This document shows positions 42,643 through 51,495 of a stretch of DNA of 64,000 nt, piece after piece. Origin of the DNA: Bordetella genomosp. 4 (lineage in GTDB: Bacteria; Pseudomonadota; Gammaproteobacteria; Burkholderiales; Burkholderiaceae_B); NCBI RefSeq assembly GCF_002261185.1, contig NZ_NEVQ01000013.1:806001-870000 (forward strand). The letters are read 5' to 3'. The position numbers were made by a program, and so were the translations under genes. The notes under the pieces are model-generated. The model did not search any database and was not told the DNA's origin. It was given only the letters and a program-made list of their open reading frames with translations. Each line of letters begins with the position of its first letter. The first letter of the stretch is position 1.

Positions 42643-43182
42643 TTACTGTGCCGCGGCGGGCGCCGGTGCCGCAGGGGCGGCAGACGGTGCGGGCGATCCG
42701 CTAGACGGCGTTCCAGCGCCAGCAGGTGCACCGCCTGGTGCAGCACTGCCTGGGGCGCCGCCCTGAGCCGCCGGTGTAGTGATAAAGCCTATTCGCGACA
42801 AGCCCGAGCGGCGCGCCGCCGCCATGACCTTGGCCAAGGTCTCGTAGCGCGTGTTCAGGTCAGCGCGAATGCGCAGTTCGGGTTGCGGCTTGGTCTGCGC
42901 CATCGTATAGAAACGGTTGGGCAAATCATCCATCGCCACGGGCTTATCGTCCCAGAACAACGCCCCGGCGGGATCGATCGCCAGGTCCACGCTTTTGGGT
43001 TCCTGGTCGATCGGCTCGGAGCTGACCTGCGGCATATTGATGCGCACCGAGTGCGCCATCAACGGTGCCGTGATGATGAAAATCACCAGCAGCACCAACA
43101 TGACGTCGATCAGCGGCACCATGTTGATTTCCGACACCGCGTGGCTGCCCGGACCTTTACTGTCAAAGCTGCCAAAAGCCAT
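42643..43182 (-). CDS. exbD: ExbD with Pro/Ala-rich C-terminal tail
   Basis: TonB-system proton-channel partner, 179 residues: N-terminal EINMVPLIDVMLVLLVIFIITAPL (conserved Asp in PLIDV), then the periplasmic domain ending near RIGFITTP. After this comes a 45-residue tail of Gly, Ala, Pro and Ser (GAPGSAAPGGAPAGAGTPSSG...), which is not part of the normal ExbD and would lie in the periplasm. It begins on the exbB stop (TAATG overlap) with a GAGGAG ribosome site. Confidence 0.94.
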   Translation of the reverse strand: MAFGSFDSKGPGSHAVSEINMVPLIDVMLVLLVIFIITAPLMAHSVRINMPQVSSEPIDQEPKSVDLAIDPAGALFWDDKPVAMDDLPNRFYTMAQTKPQPELRIRADLNTRYETLAKVMAAARRSGLSRIGFITTPAAQGGAPGSAAPGGAPAGAGTPSSGSPAPSAAPAAPAPAAAQ

Positions 43183-44210
43183 TATTCCGCTCCTCGGCCG
43201 TTCCCGCCCTGGCCATGACGGCGCAGCGCGCGCACTTTGCCATCAGACAACTCCACCTGCTGGCCCGTGCTCAGGAAGGCAAACAAATCATGCGCAAACG
43301 CGTCCAGACGCGACAGGAACACGCGGTTATTACGTACAAATGCGTTATAGGCCAACACTGCCGGGATAGCGACCGCCAGACCCAGGCCGGTCATGATCAG
43401 CGCCTCGCCCACGGGGCCGGCAATACGGTTGATCGTCACTCCGTCGGCCAGGCCGATACCGACCAGCGCGTGGTACACCCCCCACACCGTGCCGAACAAA
43501 CCGACAAACGGCGCCGTCGAGCCGACCGAGGCCAATACCGTCAAGCCGTTTTCGAGCTTGGCGGTCTCTTCGTCGATGACTTTACGCATCGTGCGCGTCA
43601 CAAACTCGCCATTCGCGCCTGACTCTTCGAGCTTGGTCGCACCGAATTTGGCGTGGTGAGCCTGCGCATGCATGGCATGGCTGGCCAAATGCGAGAACGG
43701 ATCACGCGCACCATGCGTCACGATCTCGTTCTCGACCTGTTCCAGCGAACTGGAATTCCAGAACTTGTTCAGAAAATCGGCCGAACGGCGGCGCATGCGC
43801 ACATTGCTGACGCACTTCACCAGGATCAGATACCACGTCACCAGCGACATGATGATCAGGATGGCGAACAAGCTCTTGCCGACAAAATCGCTCTGCGCGA
43901 CAAAATGCAGGAAACCCATGTCCGGTACCGTGGGCATGGGGGGCAACGCGCCAGCGGCCTGCTGCAACGTGTCGCCTGCCTGCGACAGGGCGGGGCCTGC
44001 CTGATGCAGCGCATCGGCGGCTTGTTGCGCGCCAGGCACAGCAGGAGCGGCGCCGGAAGCGGCAGGCGCCACGGCGCCTGCGGCGGGCGCAAGGCCCGAA
44101 GCAGCGGGAGCGACAGAGCCTGCAGCCGCCGCGGCGCCAGAGGCCGCGGGCGCCGTCGGCGTGGTGCTTGCCTGCGCCACCAGGATGGCATTATGCATAG
44201 CGTTAGACAT
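43182..44210 (-). CDS. exbB: ExbB with Ala/Pro-rich N-terminal extension
   Basis: TonB-system proton channel, 342 residues versus about 240 in E. coli. The extra length is at the N-terminus: an Ala/Pro/Gly-rich low-complexity segment (residues about 12-90, with repeats such as APAASG) before the first transmembrane helix (VGKSLFAILIIMSLVTWYLILV). The core contains LASVGSTAPFVGLFGTVWGVYHALVGIG and VGEALIMTGLGLAVAIPAVLAYNAF. The extension would face the periplasm, as would the ExbD tail. Whether it includes a cleavable signal peptide is unclear. Confidence 0.94.
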   Translation of the reverse strand: MSNAMHNAILVAQASTTPTAPAASGAAAAAGSVAPAASGLAPAAGAVAPAASGAAPAVPGAQQAADALHQAGPALSQAGDTLQQAAGALPPMPTVPDMGFLHFVAQSDFVGKSLFAILIIMSLVTWYLILVKCVSNVRMRRRSADFLNKFWNSSSLEQVENEIVTHGARDPFSHLASHAMHAQAHHAKFGATKLEESGANGEFVTRTMRKVIDEETAKLENGLTVLASVGSTAPFVGLFGTVWGVYHALVGIGLADGVTINRIAGPVGEALIMTGLGLAVAIPAVLAYNAFVRNNRVFLSRLDAFAHDLFAFLSTGQQVELSDGKVRALRRHGQGGNGRGAE

Positions 44211-44211
44211 C

Positions 44212-45039
44212 TCAGTTCCTTAGTACGAAATCGAACGGTAATTTGGCCTTGGCGGGATACGGCACGCCATTGCGCATCAGAGGTTTAAAGCGTGCTTTAC
44301 GCGCCGCTGCCAGAGCAGACTCGTCTAAACGATCAAAGCCCGAGCTTTTATCCACCGTTGCCTTTTCCACGACACCGATGGTGTTGATCTCGACCAAGAT
44401 CACGACCCGCCCTTCTTCACGAAAGCGTTTGGACATCGTCGGGTAGTTCGGCATCGGACGACGCCCTGCATACTCGACGCTGGACACCAGAATCGGCTCA
44501 TCCGGCGGCGGCCCCTGCACCGGAGCCTGCGTCACCTTGGCTCCTTCGGGCGTACCGGTAGGCGGGGCCTCGGACGGCGGCGTAGGCTTGGGCGGCGTTG
44601 GTTTTTCGACCGGTTTTTCGACCTTGGGTTTAGGTTTGGGCTTAGGCTTCGGTTTAGGTTTCGGCTTGGGAGCAGGCTCCACAGGCTTTTCGATGACCGG
44701 CTCGGGCTCGGGCTCGGGCTCGACCACGGGCTCAGGCTCTGGCTCCGGCTCAATCTCCGGTTCCGGCTCGGGCGGCGGCGGTTCCACCTCGGGCTCTGGC
44801 GGCGGTTCCGGTTGCGGCTCAACCGTGGGTTCGGCCTTTGCAATTTCAGGCACCGGCGCTTCAATGACGCTGACCATCACCGCTTCGGGTTCCAGCAGTT
44901 CGGGCGGAGTTTCGTCGGGCATCCAGTAAATCGCTCCGACTACCGCCAAATGCACTGCCAGCACCGTGAGACCGGCGCCTATACGCAAAGCAGCAGAGGA
45001 TTGTGGACCAGAAGACCAACCGTGTTGAAGACGAGGCAT
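44212..45039 (-). CDS. tonB: Energy transducer TonB
   Basis: TonB, 275 residues: transmembrane anchor near the N-terminus (LRIGAGLTVLAVHLAVVGAIYW), then a long rod of dipeptide repeats, first Glu-Pro blocks (PEPEPEIEPEPEPEPVVEPE) and then Lys-Pro blocks (KPKPKPKPKPKPK), and a C-terminal TonB domain (YPTMSKRFREEGRVVILVEINTIG, VDKSSGFDRLDESALAAARKARFKP). The charge-segregated rod matches other TonB proteins and should span the periplasm. First gene of tonB-exbB-exbD. The promoter region holds a perfect Fur-like palindrome. Confidence 0.95.
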   Translation of the reverse strand: MPRLQHGWSSGPQSSAALRIGAGLTVLAVHLAVVGAIYWMPDETPPELLEPEAVMVSVIEAPVPEIAKAEPTVEPQPEPPPEPEVEPPPPEPEPEIEPEPEPEPVVEPEPEPEPVIEKPVEPAPKPKPKPKPKPKPKPKVEKPVEKPTPPKPTPPSEAPPTGTPEGAKVTQAPVQGPPPDEPILVSSVEYAGRRPMPNYPTMSKRFREEGRVVILVEINTIGVVEKATVDKSSGFDRLDESALAAARKARFKPLMRNGVPYPAKAKLPFDFVLRN

Positions 45040-45140
45040 GAATCAGCCAAAAAACGTCGAAGTGTCGTCCGGCCACGCAACCGGCACCACGCCGGAAACG
45101 CCAGAACCGGCAAATTCCAAGTCCGACATGATATCTTAAA

Positions 45141-45155
45141 TGCGAATGATTCGCA
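45141..45155. promoter_or_regulatory. Candidate Fur box upstream of tonB
   Basis: Perfect 7-1-7 inverted repeat TGCGAATGATTCGCA, 102 bases upstream of the tonB ATG. Compared with the TGATAATNATTATCA Fur core it matches at 10 of 14 positions, keeping the symmetric TGxxAAT-N-ATTxxCA frame. Fur control of tonB is expected from other species; here it is inferred. Confidence 0.6.
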
Positions 45156-45332
45156 CACGCTTCTATGCAAAAAGCAGCGCTCCAGCCAGAGGGCCGGGCT
45201 CAGCGGCAAATAGCCAGTGCACACCACCAGCACCATCACCATCACAAACGGTGAAATGCTCCTGTACCGGTGCCCGCTACCGCTCTGCCCTATAGCAAGC
45301 AACCGCTCCACGCCCGGGGCGCACCGCTATTT

Positions 45333-45620
45333 CTACCGATCGATATGCCCCAAATCCCTCTGGGGATCGAGGCGGTCGCGTACACGTTGTTTCAATATTT
45401 TGGCGTCCGGGAACCCTCCGTCCACCGTGCGGTCCCAGATGAGGTCGCCATCGTAATGAATACGGAAAACACCGCCGGTGCCTGGCACCAAGGCCACCGA
45501 TCCCAGATCGGTGCCGAACGTAGACAGCAGTTCCTGCGCCATCCACCCCGCCCGTAATAGCCACTGGCACTGCGTGCAATACGTGATCGTTATTTGAGGA
45601 TGATTTGATTCGACAGTCAT
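45333..45620 (-). CDS. SelT/SelW/SelH (Rdx) family selenoprotein-like thioredoxin-fold protein
   Basis: Small Rdx-family protein of 95 residues beginning MTVESNHPQITITYCTQCQWLLRAGW. The CTQC pair sits at the redox-motif position of selenoprotein W, where eukaryotic members have CxxU; here it is a plain Cys. It continues with WMAQELLSTFGTDLGSVALVPGTGGVFRIHYDGDLIWDR and GGFPDAKILKQRVRDRLDP, the conserved Rdx region. A thiol-redox role is likely but unproven. It diverges from regB, and the true start may instead be the ATG at 45743, which I consider unlikely. Confidence 0.85.
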   Translation of the reverse strand: MTVESNHPQITITYCTQCQWLLRAGWMAQELLSTFGTDLGSVALVPGTGGVFRIHYDGDLIWDRTVDGGFPDAKILKQRVRDRLDPQRDLGHIDR

Positions 45621-45867
45621 GAAACACTCCGGGCCAGACTCTACGGCAATCCCACTCGATGCCACAGCCGCCAGTATGCTTGCGCCAGCAAGTGGCCGGC
45701 AACCGTCCCTCATTGCAGCGCAGCAGTGCGCATCGAATCGCAATACAATAGGGTCTGCTTGCCTATCCCAGGGCGTCGCCCCTGCTTTGCCCCATCACTG
45801 CAGGTCCTTGCCTCTCCAGAGCCCCCGCGCCTGGCGTTCGCGCCTACGCTTGGCCCTGAATTTTGTT

Positions 45868-47094
45868 ATGCCTGGTAGTTCCGCCAATTCGTTCCTGCGC
45901 TCTCTATGCACACTACGTTGGCTGGCCATCGCTGGCCAGGCCACGACGGTGCTCGTCGCCAGCGAATTGCTGGATCTGGAACTCCCCCTGGTTGCCCTCT
46001 GGAGCGGTATCGGCATTCTGGTGGCATTCAACCTGTATGCCACGCTGCGAGTGCTGCACAGCCGCGGCGAGATCTCCCCCGCTGTCGCCTTCGCCCACCT
46101 GCTCGTCGACATCATCGTCCTGGGCTGGATGGTGGGTTGGAGCGGCGGCATCCATAACCCTTTCGGGCTGATGTTCCTGATCCTGATCGCGCTGGCCGCC
46201 CTGGCGTTGCCGCGCAGTTGGGCCTTGGCCGCAGCGATGGCTTGCCTGATCGGCTATCTCGTTTCGGGCCTGTTGGGACGGCCGCTAGAGGGTCACCATA
46301 ATCCTTACGCACTCATCGTCTCGGGCATTGCCGCCAGCTTCCTGATCTCGGCCATGGTGGTTCTGTATTTTTCCACGCGCCTGGCGGCCGATCTGCGCAG
46401 CCGGGAACGCGAGCTGGCAGCGTTGCGCGAGCGTTTCACCCGCAATGAGGGCATCGTCGCGCTGGCCACCCATGCCGCCGCCATGGCGCACGAGCTCAAT
46501 ACGCCGTTGGCCACCATGACCTTGTTGGCCGACGAGATCGCCGCCGAAGTCGACACGGATGATCTGCGCGCCGACGCCGAGCTGCTCGGCCAACTGCTGG
46601 CGCTGTGCCGCGAGCGCATCCGCAATCTGGCCGTCCCCACCGAGGTCGATCTCGTGCGCGAAGTCAGCCAATGGCGTCTTGTGCGCCCGACTATCGACTT
46701 GCACCGAACGGGCGAGCTGCCCGCTGCGCTACGGGTGGAGCCCTCGATTTCGCATCTGATACAAGCTCTACTCAATAATGCCGCCGATGCCGGCGAAACC
46801 GCGGGTAATTCGCGGGTCGACCTGCATCTGGAGTATCGCGACGGCGCCCTCGAAGGCGAGGTGCGCGATCACGGCCACGGCTTCGATCCCGACCATTCGC
46901 TGCTGCCCGCCACCAGCTTATTCAATAGCGAAAAACCGGGCGGACTCGGCGTCGGGCTGGCCCTGTCGCATGCCACCGTAGAACAGCTCGGCGGCGACAT
47001 GACGATGGCCCCCGCCGAGGGCGGCGGCACCCGCATCCGTTTTCACTTGCCTCTGACGCCACTCGCGACGCGTGGCACCGGAACTCAACTATGA
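45868..47094 (+). CDS. regB: Redox-sensing histidine kinase RegB (PrrB/RoxS type)
   Basis: Membrane histidine kinase, 408 residues. Six transmembrane helices precede a GGIHNPF motif, the quinone-interacting sequence of RegB, and the H-box AHELNTPLATMTLLADE. The cysteine that corresponds to the redox-active Cys of RegB is in LLALCRERIRNLA. The ATPase has LIQALLNNAADAGE and EKPGGLGVGLALSHA. In this family the kinase senses quinone-pool and thiol redox state. Overlaps regA by 4 bases. The start at 45868 (MPGSSANSF) avoids overlap with the divergent SelW-like gene; the frame is open back to 45619. Confidence 0.92.
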   Translation: MPGSSANSFLRSLCTLRWLAIAGQATTVLVASELLDLELPLVALWSGIGILVAFNLYATLRVLHSRGEISPAVAFAHLLVDIIVLGWMVGWSGGIHNPFGLMFLILIALAALALPRSWALAAAMACLIGYLVSGLLGRPLEGHHNPYALIVSGIAASFLISAMVVLYFSTRLAADLRSRERELAALRERFTRNEGIVALATHAAAMAHELNTPLATMTLLADEIAAEVDTDDLRADAELLGQLLALCRERIRNLAVPTEVDLVREVSQWRLVRPTIDLHRTGELPAALRVEPSISHLIQALLNNAADAGETAGNSRVDLHLEYRDGALEGEVRDHGHGFDPDHSLLPATSLFNSEKPGGLGVGLALSHATVEQLGGDMTMAPAEGGGTRIRFHLPLTPLATRGTGTQL

Positions 47095-47642
47095 ATGCCT
47101 CTGATGTCGGCCTATTGATCGACGACGATGAACTCTATGTGCGCACCTTGCAGCGCAGCCTGACGCGGCACCACCTGGACACCCGCGTCGCCACCAGCAT
47201 TGCCGAGGCCTTGCGCGTGGCCGAAGAAACCCTGCCCGCTTTCGCGCTGGTCGATCTGCGCCTGGGCGAGGACTCCGGGCTCACGCTGATCCGGCCGCTG
47301 CGCGCCTTGCGTCCCGACATGCGCATTTTGCTGGTCACCGGCTACGCCAGCGTGGCGACTGCGGTCGAGGCCATCAAGCGCGGCGCGGACGATTACCTGC
47401 CCAAGCCCGCCACCGCCCCGATGATCTTGCGCGCCCTGGGTCTGGTAAAGGCCGAATCGGCCGCCATCGAAACCACCATGACGCCTCTGCACCGCCTGGA
47501 ATGGGAACACATCCAGCAGGCACTGCACGAGTGCAGCGGCAATGTATCTGCCGCCGCCCGGCTGCTGGGCATGCATCGTCGCTCGTTGCAACGCAAGCTC
47601 GCCAAAAAGCCCGGCCCCGAGCGGGATCTCGTCCTGGATTGA
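47091..47642 (+). CDS. regA: Response regulator RegA (PrrA/ActR/RoxR type)
   Basis: Short response regulator of 183 residues with a receiver (DDDE pocket, phospho-Asp in FALVDLRLGEDSGLTL, Lys in PKPATAP), a linker and a C-terminal Fis-type helix-turn-helix (HIQQALHECSGNVSAAARLLGMHRRSLQRKLAKKP), the hallmark of RegA. It globally controls respiratory and redox genes in other Proteobacteria. Translationally coupled to regB. Two sites fitting its box lie just downstream, ahead of cyoA. Confidence 0.95.
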   Translation: MNASDVGLLIDDDELYVRTLQRSLTRHHLDTRVATSIAEALRVAEETLPAFALVDLRLGEDSGLTLIRPLRALRPDMRILLVTGYASVATAVEAIKRGADDYLPKPATAPMILRALGLVKAESAAIETTMTPLHRLEWEHIQQALHECSGNVSAAARLLGMHRRSLQRKLAKKPGPERDLVLD

Positions 47643-47761
47643 TTTTTCTAGATACCTTTCAGCCGCATCAGTTGGCAGCTCACGCGGCCGCAGCATCCCC
47701 TCCGTCAATTCACCCCCATTCAACGGATCGGATCGGATTCGGCGCCACCCCTAAATTTCGA

Positions 47762-47778
47762 TGCGACACATTGTCGCA
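47762..47778. promoter_or_regulatory. Candidate RegA/RegR box 1, upstream of cyoA
   Basis: Perfect inverted repeat TGCGACACATTGTCGCA. It fits 9 of 11 defined positions of the Bradyrhizobium RegR box (GNGRCRTTNNGNCGC, as I recall it). Centre about 70 bases before the predicted start of transcription. Confidence 0.65.
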
Positions 47779-47802
47779 CCCCTGCTGCTTCGCACAAATA
47801 CC

Positions 47803-47833
47803 TTGTCCCAATGGCGTTACTGCCGTTTACAAT
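47803..47833 (+). promoter_or_regulatory. Candidate cyoABCD promoter
   Basis: TTGTCC (47803-47808) and TACAAT (47828-47833) with a wide 19-base spacer, between the two RegA-like boxes. The long spacer is typical of promoters needing help from a regulator. Confidence 0.4.
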
Positions 47834-47852
47834 GCCCGCGCTTTTCCCGCGA

Positions 47853-47869
47853 TGCGACCTTTCGTCGCA
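47853..47869. promoter_or_regulatory. Candidate RegA/RegR box 2, upstream of cyoA
   Basis: Perfect inverted repeat TGCGACCTTTCGTCGCA, with the same TGCGAC-N5-GTCGCA arms as box 1, 91 bases away, and fitting 10 of 11 RegR positions. It lies about 20 bases after the predicted transcription start. The remaining parts of 47643-47980 show no gene. Confidence 0.65.
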
Positions 47870-47980
47870 GGTTTGCGCCGCAACAAACGGCTAGCATTGC
47901 GGCTTCACCGCATCTTTGCGTCCTAACAAGACGCGTTGTGCATTCTTGCCGGCTTCGGCAATTAACCCTCAAGGTTGTAC

Positions 47981-48889
47981 GTGAAACACCCCCACTTCAC
48001 CACCGTCGGGCGCACGCTCGGTATTGGTGCGCTCATGCTGCTCAGCGGCTGCACAATGGAAGTGCTGTCGCCCAAGGGAGACATCGGCGCCCAGGAAAAA
48101 ACGCTGCTTCTCACCTCTTTGGGGCTCATGCTCCTCATCGTGGTGCCTGTCATCATCATGACGCTGTATTTCGCCTGGAAATACCGAGCGAGCAATGCCA
48201 AAGCGGTGTACATGCCGCGCTGGTCGCACTCGACGCGTATCGAAGTGGTCGTCTGGACCATCCCCTGCATCATCGTGGCGATTCTGGGCGTGTTGACCTA
48301 CAAGTCGACGCACGCGCTGGACCCCTACAAACCCATCGAGTCCTCGGTAAAGCCGATCAACATCGACGTCGTGTCGCTGGATTGGAAATGGCTGTTCATC
48401 TACCCCGACTACGACATTGCGACTGTCAACCAGATTGCGTTCCCGGTCGATACGCCCGTGAATTTCCGCATCACCTCGTCGTCGTTGATGAACTCGTTCT
48501 TCATTCCGCAATTGGGTAGCCAGATCTACTCGATGGCCGGCATGGAAACCAAGCTCCATCTGATCGCCCGCGAGGCTGGCGACTACGCCGGCATCTCGGC
48601 CAACTACAGCGGCGCCGGCTTCTCCGGCATGCGTTTCCGCGCCATCGCGACCAGCAACGAGGGATTCCAGGACTGGATCAACAAAGCCAAGGCCGCCAAC
48701 AACCCGTTGACGCCCGAGTCGTATCAAGCCCTGGTTCAGCCCAGCGAACATAACCCTGTCACGTACTACTCCAGCGCACCGACGGGCATGTTCGACAACA
48801 TCATGCACAACACGATGAGCAAGATAGCTGGCCTGGATCCGGCTAGCTGCACGCCCACGTCGAAGAATTTGATCGCAGGAAACAACTGA
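47981..48889 (+). CDS. cyoA: Cytochrome o ubiquinol oxidase subunit II
   Basis: Lipoprotein subunit of the bo3 quinol oxidase, 302 residues. Signal with lipobox LLSGC, then two transmembrane helices ([23 protein letters not shown] and [18 protein letters not shown]) and a periplasmic cupredoxin domain. CuA-ligand cysteines are absent, as expected of a quinol rather than cytochrome-c oxidase. The GTG at 47981 with AAGG 6 bases upstream is favoured over a TTG two codons earlier. First gene of cyoABCD. Confidence 0.94.
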   Translation: MKHPHFTTVGRTLGIGALMLLSGCTMEVLSPKGDIGAQEKTLLLTSLGLMLLIVVPVIIMTLYFAWKYRASNAKAVYMPRWSHSTRIEVVVWTIPCIIVAILGVLTYKSTHALDPYKPIESSVKPINIDVVSLDWKWLFIYPDYDIATVNQIAFPVDTPVNFRITSSSLMNSFFIPQLGSQIYSMAGMETKLHLIAREAGDYAGISANYSGAGFSGMRFRAIATSNEGFQDWINKAKAANNPLTPESYQALVQPSEHNPVTYYSSAPTGMFDNIMHNTMSKIAGLDPASCTPTSKNLIAGNN

Positions 48890-50865
48890 TGTTCGGCAAA
48901 CTCACACTAGAGGCCATTCCTTTTCACGAGCCCATCGTCATGGTGACGATGGCTGCCGTGATACTGGGCGGCGTTGCGCTATTGGGCGCGATTACCTATT
49001 TCGGTAAATGGAAGTACCTGTGGACCGAATGGTTCACCAGCGTCGATCACAAACGCATTGGTGTCATGTACATCATCGTTGCGCTGATCATGCTCTTGCG
49101 CGGCTTTGCCGACGCCATCATGATGCGTGGCCAGCAGGCTGTCGCAGCTGCCGACGCAGTCGGATTCCTTCCTCCCCACCATTACGACCAGATCTTCACG
49201 GCTCACGGCGTCATCATGATTTTCTTCATGGCGATGCCCTTCATCACAGGCCTGATGAACGTCGTCGTGCCGCTGCAAATCGGTGCGCGCGACGTGGCCT
49301 ACCCGTTCCTGAACTCGCTGAGCTTCTGGCTGTTCTGTGTCGGTGTCGTGCTGATGATGCTGTCGCTGTTCGTGGGCGAATTCGCCGCGACTGGCTGGCT
49401 GGCTTATCCGCCGCTCTCGGGCCTGGAGGGCAGCCCCGGCGTCGGGGTCGACTACTATATCTGGGCGCTCCAGATATCGGGGGTAGGCACCACGCTGAGC
49501 GGCATCAACTTCATCGTCACCATCCTGCGTATGCGTACGCCGGGCATGACGCTCATGAAAATGCCGGTCTTCACCTGGACCGCGCTGGTGACCAACATCC
49601 TGATCGTGGCCGCCTTCCCGGTACTGGCCGGTACGTTGGCCCTGCTGTCGGCTGACCGCTATCTGGACATGCATTTCTTCACGAACGATCTCGGCGGCAA
49701 CGTCATGATGTACGTGAACCTGATCTGGATCTGGGGCCACCCCGAGGTTTACATCCTGATCCTGCCGTGCTTTGGCGCGTTCTCGGAAATCATCGCCACC
49801 TACTCGAAAAAGCCTCTGTTTGGCTACAAGTCCATGGTTTACGCCACGGCCGCCATCGGTGTGCTCTCGTTCATGGTGTGGCTGCACCACTTCTTCACCA
49901 TGGGCGCCGGGGCCAACGTCAACACGTTCTTCGGTATCGCCACGATGATCATTTCGGTCCCGACCGGGGTCAAGATTTTCAACTGGCTGTTCACGATGTA
50001 CCGCGGCCGCGTCGAAATGACCACCCCTGTGCTCTGGACGATCGGCTTCATGGTCACCTTCGTGATCGGCGGCATGACCGGCGTGCTGATGGCCATCCCC
50101 GGCGTGTCGTTCGTGTTGCACAACAGCTTGTTCCTGATTGCTCACTTCCACAACGTGATCATCGGTGGCGTGGTGTTCGGTTGTATCGCCGCCATGACCT
50201 ACTGGTTCCCCAAGGCCTTTGGCTTCAAGCTCAATGAGCGTCTGGGCAAATACTCGTTCTGGTGCTGGTTCATCGGCTTCTACCTGGCTTTCATGCCCCT
50301 GTACATCCTGGGCCTGAAAGGCATGACGCGCCGTATCAACCACTACGACGACCCGACCTGGCAGCCTTATCTGATCGTAGCCTTCATCGGCGCCTGCTTC
50401 GTGGCCGCTGGCATTGGCTTCATCCTGCTGCAGATCTTCGTCAGCATCCGCGACCGCAAGAAAAACCTGGACACCACCGGTGATCCCTGGGGCGGCCGCA
50501 CGCTGGAATGGTCGATCGCTTCGCCGGCACCGTTCTACAACTTTGCCCACCTGCCCAAGGTCGACCATCTGGATCAACACTGGGAAGACAAGGAAAACGG
50601 CACGGCCTATGCCCGTCCGGCCCGATACGAAGACATCCATATGCCACGCAATACTGGTGCGGGCGTGTTCATCGGTCTCTTTGGCCTGGTAATGACCTTC
50701 GCCCTGGTCTGGCACATCTGGTGGCTGGCCATCGTGGGCTTCGTCGGCATGATCGGCTCGTTCATCGTGCGCGCCTATGACCGCGACGTGGACTACTACG
50801 TGCCCGCAAAAGAAGTCGAGCGCATCGACTCCGCCCATCTTGCTTCTATTCAAAAGGCCGTCTGA
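48889..50865 (+). CDS. cyoB: Cytochrome o ubiquinol oxidase subunit I
   Basis: Catalytic haem-copper subunit, 658 residues with about 15 transmembrane helices. Key elements: [32 protein letters not shown] (CuB His and the cross-linked Tyr), [10 protein letters not shown] (HH pair) and [14 protein letters not shown] (haem o and b ligands). It reduces O2 to water while pumping protons. Overlaps the cyoA stop by one base (TGATG). Good ribosome coupling and dense codon use suit a highly expressed operon. Confidence 0.97.
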   Translation: MFGKLTLEAIPFHEPIVMVTMAAVILGGVALLGAITYFGKWKYLWTEWFTSVDHKRIGVMYIIVALIMLLRGFADAIMMRGQQAVAAADAVGFLPPHHYDQIFTAHGVIMIFFMAMPFITGLMNVVVPLQIGARDVAYPFLNSLSFWLFCVGVVLMMLSLFVGEFAATGWLAYPPLSGLEGSPGVGVDYYIWALQISGVGTTLSGINFIVTILRMRTPGMTLMKMPVFTWTALVTNILIVAAFPVLAGTLALLSADRYLDMHFFTNDLGGNVMMYVNLIWIWGHPEVYILILPCFGAFSEIIATYSKKPLFGYKSMVYATAAIGVLSFMVWLHHFFTMGAGANVNTFFGIATMIISVPTGVKIFNWLFTMYRGRVEMTTPVLWTIGFMVTFVIGGMTGVLMAIPGVSFVLHNSLFLIAHFHNVIIGGVVFGCIAAMTYWFPKAFGFKLNERLGKYSFWCWFIGFYLAFMPLYILGLKGMTRRINHYDDPTWQPYLIVAFIGACFVAAGIGFILLQIFVSIRDRKKNLDTTGDPWGGRTLEWSIASPAPFYNFAHLPKVDHLDQHWEDKENGTAYARPARYEDIHMPRNTGAGVFIGLFGLVMTFALVWHIWWLAIVGFVGMIGSFIVRAYDRDVDYYVPAKEVERIDSAHLASIQKAV

Positions 50866-50868
50866 GTC

Positions 50869-51495
50869 ATGACTCACGCTGCAACACACCTCCCCCACGG
50901 GTCCGGCGCTCACGCCGGACACCATGACGAGCATCACGACGATGGATCCAAGACCGTAGTCGGATTCTGGATCTATCTGATGAGCGATTTGCTCATCTTC
51001 GCCGTCCTGTTCGCCACGTTCGCCGTACTATCCAACGCCACCGCCGGTGGCCCCACCGGCAAAGAGCTGTTCGAACTGCCGTTCGTACTGGTCGAAACCA
51101 TGCTGCTGCTGATCAGCAGCTTCACCTTCGGCATAGCCATGCTGAACATGCACGCCGGCAACAAAGGCCGCGTGATCGGCTGGCTCATGGTGACGTTCCT
51201 GTTCGGCGCAGGCTTTATCGGAATGGAAATCTATGAGTTCCATCACCTGATCCACATCGGCGCTGGTCCTGATCGCAGCGCCTTCCTGTCGGCATTCTTT
51301 ACGCTGGTCGGCACCCACGGGCTGCACGTCACGTTCGGCCTGATCTGGATCATCATCATGATCGACATGGTTCGCCGCCACGGCCTGGACTCGATCAACA
51401 AACGTCGTCTGGCGTGCCTGAGCCTGTTCTGGCACTTCCTGGACATCGTCTGGATCTGCGTCTTTACCTTCATCTACCTCATGGGAGCGATCTAA
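50869..51495 (+). CDS. cyoC: Cytochrome o ubiquinol oxidase subunit III, His-rich N-terminus
   Basis: Subunit III of the bo3 oxidase, 208 residues with five transmembrane helices ([22 protein letters not shown] and others). The N-terminal 28 residues are unusually rich in His and Asp ([20 protein letters not shown]), a possible metal-binding or pH-sensing tail. Three bases after cyoB, with its stop overlapping the cyoD start. Confidence 0.95.
   Translation: MTHAATHLPHGSGAHAGHHDEHHDDGSKTVVGFWIYLMSDLLIFAVLFATFAVLSNATAGGPTGKELFELPFVLVETMLLLISSFTFGIAMLNMHAGNKGRVIGWLMVTFLFGAGFIGMEIYEFHHLIHIGAGPDRSAFLSAFFTLVGTHGLHVTFGLIWIIIMIDMVRRHGLDSINKRRLACLSLFWHFLDIVWICVFTFIYLMGAI

Noticed and set aside
44537-44929. 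Simple-sequence DNA repeat in tonB as a phase-variation tract
   Set aside because: The bases encode alternating Glu-Pro and Lys-Pro but with varied codons, so there is no uniform short repeat unit able to slip.
45333-45620. A genuine selenoprotein with an in-frame TGA
   Set aside because: The motif is encoded with two ordinary Cys codons (CTQC), and the frame has no internal TGA.
48979-50937. 652-codon open frame on the minus strand
   Set aside because: Antisense to cyoB. The sense frame has complete oxidase motifs; the antisense frame is His/Asp/Gln rich with no family features.
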